DNA from: Planctomycetota bacterium
Lineage (GTDB): Bacteria; Planctomycetota; B15-G4; SIAN01
DNA: 64,000 bases
Direction: 5' to 3'
NCBI GenBank assembly: GCA_016795285.1
Contig: JAEUIC010000005.1
Span: 434,001-498,000 of the forward strand
This document shows positions 51,073-58,766 of this stretch, piece after piece. The position numbers were made by a program, and so were the translations under genes. The first letter of the stretch is position 1. The number at the start of each line of letters is the position of its first letter. The notes below the pieces were generated by a model. That model searched no databases, was not told the DNA's origin, and saw only the letters and a program-made list of their open reading frames with translations.

Positions 51073-52371
51073 TCAGCACGCCCCGAACGGGAAGGGCTGC
51101 ACGTCGGCGAGGTGCGCCGCGCCGGTCAGCAGCAGGTGGAGCCGATCGACGCCGAGCGCGACGCCAGCGCACGGCGGCAGCCCGCTGCGCAGCGCGCGCA
51201 GGAACGGTTCGCTGATCGGCAGCGCGGCGCCGCCCGCCGCGACGCGTTCCTGCTGCTCGGCGCGCAGCCGCCGCTCCTGCTCGTCGGGGTCGCGCAGCTC
51301 CTGGAACGCGTTGCAGAGCTCGAGCCCGAGGACGTAGCACTCGAACCGCTCGGCGACGCGCGGATCGTCGGCGCAGAGTTCCGCGAGCGCGGCGTGGCGC
51401 GCCGGATAGCGGCAGAGCAGCGTCGGCGCGTCGCGGCCGAGCGCTGGCTCGATGCGCTCGATCAGCAGCCGGAAGAAGGCGGAGTCGGCCTGCTCGCGCG
51501 CCGTGGCGCCGACGCGAGGAACCGCCGCGGGCAGCGCCGCCACGAAGCGCGCGTCGTCGCCGTCGAGGTAGGGGGCGAGGTCGACGCCCGCGAGGTCGCG
51601 GAAGGCGTCGGCGACCGCGAGCCAACGCGGCGGCGCAGCGAGGTCGCAGCGCTGGCCGCCGCGCACGACACTGCTCCCGCCGGCAGCGATCGCTCCCGCG
51701 GCCGCGTGGAGCAGCTGCCCGACGTCGCGGCCGATCGTCGCGAGCGGCTCCCAGGCGCGGTACCACTCGACCATGGTGAACTCGGGCGCGTGGAGCGGCG
51801 ACTCCTCGTCGCGCCCGTCGCGGTAGCAGCGGCCGAGCTGGAAGAGCTGCTCGTGGCCGATCGCGAGCAGCCGTTTCATCGCGTACTCGGGCGACGTGGC
51901 GAGCCAGAGCGGCGTCGCGCCGTCGCGGCCGTGGAACGCGGTGGCGAACGGCAGGAGGTGCGGCTCCTGGCCGGGGGCCGACAGCAGCGTCGGCGTCTCG
52001 ACCTCGAGGAAGCCGCGCTCGTGGAAGAAGGCGCGCAGCGTGCGCAGCAGCGCGTCGCGCGCGACGAGTTCGCGGCGGCGGGCGGCGGCATCGGCGGCCG
52101 CCCACTCGGCGACCTCGCCCGGACGCAACTGCGGCGTGCCGACGACGCGGAGCGCGCTCGCCGTGAGGCCCGCCTTGGTCCGCTCGCCGACCACCTCGAC
52201 CTGCGCACCGAGCGGCGGCAGCGGCGCCGCGGCGAAGACGCGCAGCTCGCCGGAGGCGTCGCGCAGCACGAAGGCGGGCCGACCGCCGTCGCCGTCGAGC
52301 CGCACCACGACGCGCCCCGCGAGCGTGCCGCTCCCGTTCAGCTCGAGGTCGCGGATCAGCCGTCGCACCAT
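51073..52371 (-). CDS. EpmA/PoxA-like (lysyl-tRNA synthetase-related) protein with N-terminal OB-fold
   Basis: The 432-residue protein is a class II synthetase catalytic core closest to EpmA (GenX/PoxA), the enzyme that attaches beta-lysine to elongation factor P. It has GFLEVETPTLLSAPGQEPH, LATSPEYAMKRLLAIG, the motif 2 LGRCYRDGRDEESPLHAPEFTMVEWY, CNAFQELRDPDEQERR and the motif 3 GVALGVDRLHLLL. Unlike E. coli EpmA (about 325 residues) it has an N-terminal OB-like domain (1-85: GRVVVRLDGDGGRPAFVLRDA), as in LysRS. It is too short for full LysRS. It follows asnS by 34 bp and is probably co-transcribed. Its EF-P and the aminomutase EpmB are not in the window. Confidence 0.85.
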   Translation of the reverse strand: MVRRLIRDLELNGSGTLAGRVVVRLDGDGGRPAFVLRDASGELRVFAAAPLPPLGAQVEVVGERTKAGLTASALRVVGTPQLRPGEVAEWAAADAAARRRELVARDALLRTLRAFFHERGFLEVETPTLLSAPGQEPHLLPFATAFHGRDGATPLWLATSPEYAMKRLLAIGHEQLFQLGRCYRDGRDEESPLHAPEFTMVEWYRAWEPLATIGRDVGQLLHAAAGAIAAGGSSVVRGGQRCDLAAPPRWLAVADAFRDLAGVDLAPYLDGDDARFVAALPAAVPRVGATAREQADSAFFRLLIERIEPALGRDAPTLLCRYPARHAALAELCADDPRVAERFECYVLGLELCNAFQELRDPDEQERRLRAEQQERVAAGGAALPISEPFLRALRSGLPPCAGVALGVDRLHLLLTGAAHLADVQPFPFGAC

Positions 52372-52405
52372 CGAGCGGCTCAGCGAGCGGCGGCGGCGGC
52401 GCCGC

Positions 52406-53731
52406 TCACGGCACGATGCGGTAGAGCATGCGCGGGTACGGGATGCACTCGCGCACGTGATGCGTGCCGCAGATCCACGCCGTGGTGCGCTCGACGCCGA
52501 GGCCGAAGCCGGCGTGCGGCACGCTGCCGTAGCGGCGCAGGTCGAGGTACCACTCGAACGCCTCCTTCGGCAGCTTGTGCTCCGCGATCATCTTCTCGAG
52601 GAAGGCGATGTCGGTGGCGCGCTCGCCGCCGCCGATGATCTCGCCGTAGCCCTCGGGCGCGAGGCAGTCGCAGCCGAGCGCGAGGCGATCGTCCTGCGGA
52701 TCGCGCTTGGCGTAGAACGCCTTGATGGCCGCCGGGAAGCGGTGGACGAGCACCGGCCGGTCGTACTCGCCCGAGATGGTCGCCTCGTCGGGCGCGCCGA
52801 AGTCGCCGCCCCACTCGAAGGGGAGCCCCTTCTTCTTCAGCAGCTCGACCGCGTCGCTGTAGTGGAGCCGCGGGAAGGGGCGCTGGATCGCCTCGAGCTT
52901 CTTCACGTCGCGCTCGAGGACGGCGAGCTCGGGCCGCCGATCCTTCAGCACCGCGGCGACGATGAAGACGATCAGCTCCTCCATCAGGACCATCACGTCG
53001 TCGAGCGTGGCATAGGCCATCTCCGGCTCGACCATCCAGAACTCGCGCAGGTGGCGGCGCGTCTTGCTCTTCTCCGCGCGGAAGGTCGGGCCGAAGCAGT
53101 AGACCTTGCCGAACGCCATCGCGGAGGCCTCGGCGTAGAGCTGGCCGCTCTGGCTCAGGTAGGCCTTCGTGTCCTCGAGGTAGTCGACCTCGAAGAGGTC
53201 GGTGGTCCCTTCGCAGGCGCTCGGCGTGAAGATCGGCGAATCGACGCAGAGGAAGCCGCGCTCGTCGAAGAAGTCGCGGATCGCCTTGATGATGCGCGCG
53301 CGGATGCGCAGCGTCGCATGCTGCATCTTCGAGCGGATCCAGAGGTGGCGCCGCTCGAGCAGGAACTCGGGGCTGTGCTCCTTCTTGGTGATCGGGTAGG
53401 GCTCGGCGACGGCGACGATCTCGGCCGCCTCGAGGCCGATCTCGACGCCGAGCGCCTGCTTCGGCGACGCCTTCACCGCGCCGCGGATGATGAGCGAGCT
53501 CTCCTGCGGCAGCGCGCCGAGCTTCTCGAAGAGGCCGGGATGCGTCTTCTCGAGGTCGGGGCCGTACGCCACCGCCTGCACGATCGACGTGCCGTCGCGC
53601 ACCTCGAGGAAGTGCAGCTTGCCGCTCGAGCGGCGGTTGTAGAGCCAGCCGCGCACTTCGACCTTCTGGCCGACCTTGGCCGGCAGGTGCTCGGCCGCCA
53701 CCACCTCGTACCCACCATCCGCGCTGCTCAT
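52406..53731 (-). CDS. asnS: Asparagine--tRNA ligase
   Basis: This class IIb synthetase charges tRNA-Asn. The 441-residue protein has an N-terminal OB-fold anticodon domain ([24 protein letters not shown]). The catalytic domain has motif 1 [55 protein letters not shown], motif 2 [16 protein letters not shown] and motif 3 [15 protein letters not shown]. The [10 protein letters not shown] segment favours Asn over Asp specificity. An ATG at 53731 or a GTG six codons upstream (53749) could start it; no strong ribosome site decides. It heads a pair with the epmA-like gene. Confidence 0.96.
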   Translation of the reverse strand: MSSADGGYEVVAAEHLPAKVGQKVEVRGWLYNRRSSGKLHFLEVRDGTSIVQAVAYGPDLEKTHPGLFEKLGALPQESSLIIRGAVKASPKQALGVEIGLEAAEIVAVAEPYPITKKEHSPEFLLERRHLWIRSKMQHATLRIRARIIKAIRDFFDERGFLCVDSPIFTPSACEGTTDLFEVDYLEDTKAYLSQSGQLYAEASAMAFGKVYCFGPTFRAEKSKTRRHLREFWMVEPEMAYATLDDVMVLMEELIVFIVAAVLKDRRPELAVLERDVKKLEAIQRPFPRLHYSDAVELLKKKGLPFEWGGDFGAPDEATISGEYDRPVLVHRFPAAIKAFYAKRDPQDDRLALGCDCLAPEGYGEIIGGGERATDIAFLEKMIAEHKLPKEAFEWYLDLRRYGSVPHAGFGLGVERTTAWICGTHHVRECIPYPRMLYRIVP

Positions 53732-53807
53732 GCCGTGACTCGTTTCCACTGGTTTGCGATCGCGCGCAGCGGCCGGTCGACCCGCGCGCCGGCGCGACGA
53801 TCCGCGC

Positions 53808-54386
53808 TTACGGGAAGATCTCGGTCAGCGGCTTCAACGCCACCTCGACGAGCTGCCCGTCCTCGACCGTGACGTAGCCCTTGAACGACATGCCGGCGCG
53901 GCTCGCCTCGACCGGCACGCGGCGCAGGTCGCCCCCCTCCTCCGCGACGATCTCGCCGAGGATGTGGACGCGCTCGAAGCCGCGCTCCTCGAGCGCGCGC
54001 AGCAGGCGGGTGCTCGGCGCCACCGGCGCGGCGGCTCCGCCGGCGGTCGGGCGCGAGCGCAGCTCGACGACGTGGAGGCGCAGCTCCTCGATCTGGCGCG
54101 CGAGCAGCTCGATGCGCTCCTGCAGCGGCAGGAGGTCCTTCGGCTCGACCGGCGCCGGCAGCCGCGCGAGCTGCTCCCCCATGCGGCGCACCGCCTCCTC
54201 GAGCGGGCGGATGCGCTCGGCAGCAGCGGCCTGATCGACCAAGCCGCGCAAGTCGTCCAACTTGGGCAAGCTCGACAAGCCTTGCACCTCTGTGCGAAGA
54301 CGCTGCAGCCCCGCACGCAGCGAAGCGAATGCGCCCAAGGCGACGACCAGCGACCCGACCAGCAGCAGCGATTCGTACCAGGCCAC
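53808..54386 (-). CDS. Membrane-anchored coiled-coil protein
   Basis: The 192-residue protein starts with a single N-terminal membrane helix ([20 protein letters not shown]), then a coiled coil (about 25-110, LQRLRTEVQ... [19 protein letters not shown]) and a C-terminal domain (125-192) with [21 protein letters not shown] and [22 protein letters not shown]. The last part resembles a small beta domain. I do not recognise the family; it could be a scaffold or cell-envelope protein. It begins with GTG, is upstream of asnS by 76 bp, and has a promoter-like sequence at 54437-54465. Confidence 0.8.
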   Translation of the reverse strand: MAWYESLLLVGSLVVALGAFASLRAGLQRLRTEVQGLSSLPKLDDLRGLVDQAAAAERIRPLEEAVRRMGEQLARLPAPVEPKDLLPLQERIELLARQIEELRLHVVELRSRPTAGGAAAPVAPSTRLLRALEERGFERVHILGEIVAEEGGDLRRVPVEASRAGMSFKGYVTVEDGQLVEVALKPLTEIFP

Positions 54387-54436
54387 GGCCGCTCTCTCCG
54401 CGCTGCGGCGTCACGCCGCCGTTCGACACGGCGCGG

Positions 54437-54465
54437 ATGGTAGGAGCGCGACAAAAGCGGTGCAA
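54437..54465 (-). promoter_or_regulatory. Candidate promoter of the coiled-coil protein gene
   Basis: TTGCAC (54465-54460), a 17-bp spacer ending GCGCTCC and TACCAT (54442-54437) followed by CCG lie about 50 bases upstream of the start. Confidence 0.4.
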
Positions 54466-54531
54466 GGAAGCGCGGCTCCGCGCGGCACCACGCCGCCGCG
54501 GTCGCCTCGTCTCCTCGGCCGCCGCCGAGCG

Positions 54532-55140
54532 TCAGTCGCCACTGACGGAGCGGCCGAACTGCTCGAGCAGGCCGGTCGCGGCGCTCGCCTCTTCGCTGTC
54601 GGGGTGCTTCGCGACCAGCTCGCGCAGCAGGTTCAGCGCCTTGTCGATGTCGCGGTTGCGCCCCTTCTCGAGGTAGAGATGGGCGAACCCCTCGAGCCCG
54701 CGCGCCGCATAGGCGGGCGTCCGTTGCGCGGCGAGGAACGCGTTGCGCGCCTCGCGGAAATCGCCGTCGTCCTGCGTGCCGCGGTAGCGATCGGCCAGCA
54801 CGCGCCCGATCAGCCACTGCACGCGCGCCTCGCTCTCCCCCTTCGCCTGCTTCAGCGCCGCCACCAGATCGGCATGCGCCAAGTCATGCATCGAGAGCAG
54901 CAGGAGGACCTCTCCGCGCAGGACGAGCGCGTCGAGATCGCCGGGCGACCGCTTCAGCGCGGCGTCGAGTTCGACCTTCGCCTGGGACAGCTGCTCGGGA
55001 TCCTTGGCCATCTCCGCGGCGCGCGCGACCTGCGCGTCGATGGCGCGAGCGTCATCGCCCGCTCGATCCCATTGCCGGTAGACGAAGAAGGCCGCCACGA
55101 GGACGACGGCAGCCACCAACGGCCAGACCAGTTTTCGCAA
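54532..55140 (-). CDS. Membrane-anchored TPR protein
   Basis: The 202-residue protein has an N-terminal signal anchor (LVWPLVAAVVLVAAFFVYRQW) and tetratricopeptide-like repeats (ELDAALKRSPGDLDALVLRGEVLLL, then ARNAFLAAQRTPAYAARGLEGFAHLY and KALNLLRELVAKHPDSEEA). This suggests a periplasmic or membrane scaffold that binds peptides or proteins. It starts with TTG. The gene is followed after 145 bp by the coiled-coil gene and preceded after 100 bp by the small zinc-protein gene; all are on the minus strand. No specific role can be read. Confidence 0.82.
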   Translation of the reverse strand: MRKLVWPLVAAVVLVAAFFVYRQWDRAGDDARAIDAQVARAAEMAKDPEQLSQAKVELDAALKRSPGDLDALVLRGEVLLLLSMHDLAHADLVAALKQAKGESEARVQWLIGRVLADRYRGTQDDGDFREARNAFLAAQRTPAYAARGLEGFAHLYLEKGRNRDIDKALNLLRELVAKHPDSEEASAATGLLEQFGRSVSGD

Positions 55141-55240
55141 GCGGAAGCACCCCCGGGGTCAGCGACGGGCGAAACGCCGCGGTCGCGCCATCCGGCACGA
55201 TCGAGCGAGCGCGCGATCGGCCGGCCGGGGAGTCTAGACG

Positions 55241-55483
55241 TCAACTCCCCTCGGCGGCTTCCGCCTCCGAGCGAGAACTCACCGAAGGCCGCCGGCGCAC
55301 CGGCAGTCCGACGATCTCGGAATCGAGCACCGTCCCGCACCGGTTGCAGATGAGCCGCACCTGCACCCGCCCCTCGTCATCGAGGAGCTTCTCTTCGCGC
55401 GCATTCAGGATGCTGCACGCACACTCCGCCGAACGCATCCCCATCGCCCCTACCCTCCCGACGTACAACTGCGGCGTCGCCAT
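55241..55483 (-). CDS. Small Cys-rich, probable zinc-binding protein
   Basis: The 80-residue protein has ECACSILNAREEKLLDDEG near the start and a later ICNRCGTVLDSEIVG, giving a C-x-C and a C-x-x-C pair about 28 residues apart that could bind zinc. The rest is basic and Ser/Glu-rich. A very strong Shine-Dalgarno (GGAGAGGAGGG) precedes ATG 55483; a longer frame beginning at 55504 is less likely. The family is not recognised. Its translation signal and conserved Cys pattern make it a real gene. Confidence 0.7.
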   Translation of the reverse strand: MATPQLYVGRVGAMGMRSAECACSILNAREEKLLDDEGRVQVRLICNRCGTVLDSEIVGLPVRRRPSVSSRSEAEAAEGS

Positions 55484-55997
55484 GGCAGCCCTCCTCTCCG
55501 GCAAACGAGCCCGGTGGCGTGCGATCGCACACGCCTCTGCCAGCGACGGCCAAGTGTCGGGCCGACCGCTTCCCAGATGCCGTCTCGATGTTGCGTGTGG
55601 TCAGCACCTTCCCTTCTTCTGTTCCCGTTTCCCGAGGTCGACGCATGACGTGCCGCGCCTTTACGACGCTCGCACCGTGCGTGTTGTGATGAGCTTCGCG
55701 GCGCAGGCCTAGGCAAAGTCCAGGCCGAACCGACGTCGTTGGATGGGCAAGTACCCCGTGAAGGTTCCGCGGAATTCGCGGTGATCTGCAACAGGTCGCG
55801 CGCGGATTCGCCGCGGCGGCGTGCGCACCTCTTCGACGCTGGGCAGCGGCGGAGGCGGTGCGTGCGTCTCTAGGCGGAGGCCTCTCCACTGGTGACGCCC
55901 GCGGTTTTCCCTCACTCCGCTGCGGGAGGTCGCGGAGTGGAGCGGCGCGACTAGACTCCGCCCCTTTCCGCCCCCAGCGGACCGCGCGAGAGCCCCT
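55484..55997. other. 514-bp intergenic region before polA
   Basis: No gene is recognised. A hairpin CACTCCGC (55913-55920) with GCGGAGTG (55932-55939) precedes a TAGACT box followed by CCG (55952-55957) that could be the -10 of polA, with no matching -35 box. The stretch 55560-55700 is less GC-rich than its surroundings and could hold the promoter of the small zinc-protein gene or a small RNA. No tRNA-, RNase P- or tmRNA-type consensus was found. Confidence 0.4.
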
Positions 55998-58766
55998 GTG
56001 ACGACCGCCACCCCCGCTCCGTCCGCGCCCGAGCCTGCCGCGCGCACGCTCTTCTTGATCGACGGCTCGGCGCTGGCCTACCGTTCCCACTTCGCGTTCA
56101 TCCGCAACCCGCTGGTGACGAAACGGGGCGAGATCGTCTCGGCGCTCTACGGCTTCACGCACGCGCTGCTGCGCATCCTCGAGCGCGAGCGGCCCACCCA
56201 CCTCGCGGTGATCTTCGACACCAGCGCGCCGACCTTCCGCCACGACCGCTACCCCGACTACAAGGCGACGCGCCAGAAGATGCCCGACGAGCTGGTCGGC
56301 CAGCTGCCCGCGTTGCGCGAGCTGGTCGCGGCGCTCTCGATCCCGTGGATCGAGCAGGACGGCCTCGAGGCGGACGACCTGATCGCGACGCTCGCCGCGC
56401 GCGCCGCCGCCGACGGCTTCGCGGTGCGGATCGTCTCGGGCGACAAGGACTTCTGCCAGCTCGTCACGCCGCAGGTGCAGCTCTACGCGCCGGCGAAGGG
56501 CGACGAGGCGCCGGAGCTCACCGGGCCCGACGAGGTGCCGCTGCGGCTCGGCGTGCGGGCCGACCAGGTGATCGACTACCTCGCGCTGATGGGCGACGCG
56601 TCGGACAACGTGCCGGGCGTGCCCAAGGTGGGCGAGAAGACGGCCATCGCGCTGCTGCAGCAGTTCGGCAGCCTCGACGCGCTCTACGCGCGGCTCGACG
56701 AGGTGGCCAAGCCAGCGTTGCGGAAGAACCTGGCCGACCATCGCGACTCGGCGCTCCTCTCGCGCGAGCTGGTCACGCTCAGCAGCCACCATCCGATCGG
56801 CGTCGACGTCGCCGCGCTCGCGGTGCGCCCCGCCGATCCGATCCGCGCCCGCGAGCTCTTCAACCTCTACGAGTTCCACTCGCTGCTCGACCGCATCCCC
56901 GACGGCGGCGCGCCGAAGCCGGCCGAGCAGCGCCGCTACCGCATCGTGCGCGGCGGCGACGAGCTGCGCGAAGCGCTCGTCGAGCTGCGCCGCGCCCCGC
57001 TCGTCGTGGTCGACACCGAGACGACCGGGCTCGATCCGCTGCGCGCCGAGCTGGTCGGAATCTCCCTCTCTGCCCACGAAGGCGACGCGCTCTACATCCC
57101 CTTCCGCGAGCCCGGGATCGGCCTGTTCGCTGCGGCGAGCGGCACGAGCGGCATCGAGAAGGACCCGGCGCTCGCCGACCTGCGCGCCTTCCTCGCCGAC
57201 CCGGCGGTGGCGAAGGCGGGCCAGAACGCGAAGTACGACCAGCACGTGCTCGAGCGCGCCGGGCTGCCGGTGCGCGGCCTCGCCTTCGACACGATGCTCG
57301 CCCACTACTGCGTCGCGCCGGGCGCCACGAGCCACGGCCTCGACGCGCTGGCGCTCCACTACTTCAAGTTCGTCAAGATCAAGACCAGCGAGCTGATCGG
57401 CACCGGCAAGAAGCAGGTGACGATGGACCAGGTCGACGTGGCGAAGGTCGGCGAGTACGCCTGCGAGGACGCCGACTGGACGCTGCGCCTCGTCGCGCCG
57501 TTGCGCAAGGAGCTCGAGGAGCAAGGGCAGACGAAGCTGTTCGAGCAGCTCGAGATGCCACTCTCCGAGGTGCTGCGCCGCATGGAAGCGGCCGGCGTCG
57601 CGCTCGACGTCGCGGCGCTCGCCGAGATGAGCGTCCGCTGCCAGGCGCGCGCGGTCGAGCTCGAGAAGTCGATCCACGAACTCGCCGGCGAGCCGTTCAA
57701 CGTGAAGTCGCCGCAGCAGCTCGCCGCGATCCTCTACGAGAAGCTGAAGATCCACGAGCAGCTCGGCGTGAAGAAGCTGCCGCGCACCGAGACCGGCTTC
57801 TCGACCAACGCCGAGGTGCTCGAGCTGCTCGAGGCGCACCCGCTGGTGGCCGCGGTGCTCGAGTACCGGCAGGTCGAGAAGCTGCGCTCGACCTACCTCG
57901 AGACGCTGCCGAAGCTGGTGAACCCGTCGACCGGACGGCTGCACACCTCGTTCAACCAGGCGGTCGCCGCCACCGGCCGCCTGTCGAGCAGCGACCCGAA
58001 CCTGCAGAACATCCCGATCCGCACTGCGCTCGGCCGCGAGATCCGGCGCGCCTTCCAGTCGAGCTTCCCGGGCGGCACCCTGATCTCCGCCGACTACTCG
58101 CAGGTCGAGCTGCGCCTGCTCGCCCACCTCGCGCAGGACGAGCAGCTGCTCGCCGCCTTCCGTGCCGACGAGGACGTCCACCGCCGCACCGCGTCGCTGG
58201 TCTTCGGCGTCGCCGCGGCCGACGTCACGCCCGAGCTGCGCACGCGCGCCAAGGCGATCAACTTCGGGATCATCTACGGCATGGGCGCGCAGCGCCTCGC
58301 GCGCGAGACCGGCCTCACCTTCAGCGAGGCGCAGCAGTTCATCGAGCGCTACTTCGGCGTCTTCACCGGCGTGCGCCGCTGGCTCGACGCGACGCTCGAG
58401 AAGGCGCGCGCCGACGGCTACGTCACCACGCTGCTCGGGCGGCGCCGCGCCATCCCGGAACTCGCGAGCGGCGATCCGCGGCTGCGCGCCAACGCGCAGA
58501 ACGTCGCGGTCAACACGCCGATCCAGGGCACTGCCGCCGACCTGATCAAGCGGGCGATGCTGGCCGTCGATCGCGAGATCGGCGCGGCGCGCCTCGCCTC
58601 GCGCATGATCCTGCAGGTGCACGACGAACTGGTCTTCGACGTCGCGCCCGGCGAAGGGGCGACCGTGCGCGAGCTGGCGCGCCGCTGCATGGAGGGGGCG
58701 CTCGACCTCTCGGTCCGCCTGAAGGTCGATCTCGGCGAGGGGGCGACATGGCTCGACGCCCACTGA
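55998..58766 (+). CDS. polA: DNA polymerase I (with intact 3'-5' exonuclease)
   Basis: Pol I fills repair gaps and removes RNA primers. The 922-residue protein has a 5'-nuclease domain (LFLIDGSALAYRSHFAF, VIFDTSAPTFRHDRYPDYKATR, GLEADDLIATLA, IVSGDKDFCQLV, MGDASDNVPGVPKVGEKTA). The 3'-5' exonuclease domain keeps its acidic residues (VVVDTETTGLDPL, NAKYDQHVLE, YACEDADWTLRL). The polymerase domain has DPNLQNIPIRTALGREIRRAF, ISADYSQVELRLLAHL, RTRAKAINFGIIYGMGAQRL and MILQVHDELVFDV. It starts with GTG at 55998. It overlaps the following gene by 19 bases, so the two are co-translated. Confidence 0.97.
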   Translation: MTTATPAPSAPEPAARTLFLIDGSALAYRSHFAFIRNPLVTKRGEIVSALYGFTHALLRILERERPTHLAVIFDTSAPTFRHDRYPDYKATRQKMPDELVGQLPALRELVAALSIPWIEQDGLEADDLIATLAARAAADGFAVRIVSGDKDFCQLVTPQVQLYAPAKGDEAPELTGPDEVPLRLGVRADQVIDYLALMGDASDNVPGVPKVGEKTAIALLQQFGSLDALYARLDEVAKPALRKNLADHRDSALLSRELVTLSSHHPIGVDVAALAVRPADPIRARELFNLYEFHSLLDRIPDGGAPKPAEQRRYRIVRGGDELREALVELRRAPLVVVDTETTGLDPLRAELVGISLSAHEGDALYIPFREPGIGLFAAASGTSGIEKDPALADLRAFLADPAVAKAGQNAKYDQHVLERAGLPVRGLAFDTMLAHYCVAPGATSHGLDALALHYFKFVKIKTSELIGTGKKQVTMDQVDVAKVGEYACEDADWTLRLVAPLRKELEEQGQTKLFEQLEMPLSEVLRRMEAAGVALDVAALAEMSVRCQARAVELEKSIHELAGEPFNVKSPQQLAAILYEKLKIHEQLGVKKLPRTETGFSTNAEVLELLEAHPLVAAVLEYRQVEKLRSTYLETLPKLVNPSTGRLHTSFNQAVAATGRLSSSDPNLQNIPIRTALGREIRRAFQSSFPGGTLISADYSQVELRLLAHLAQDEQLLAAFRADEDVHRRTASLVFGVAAADVTPELRTRAKAINFGIIYGMGAQRLARETGLTFSEAQQFIERYFGVFTGVRRWLDATLEKARADGYVTTLLGRRRAIPELASGDPRLRANAQNVAVNTPIQGTAADLIKRAMLAVDREIGAARLASRMILQVHDELVFDVAPGEGATVRELARRCMEGALDLSVRLKVDLGEGATWLDAH

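Noticed and set aside
55377..58763. 1128-residue minus-strand frame antisense to polA
   Set aside because: It is a mirror frame of polA with biased Arg/Val/Leu/Asp composition. polA on the plus strand has all motifs.
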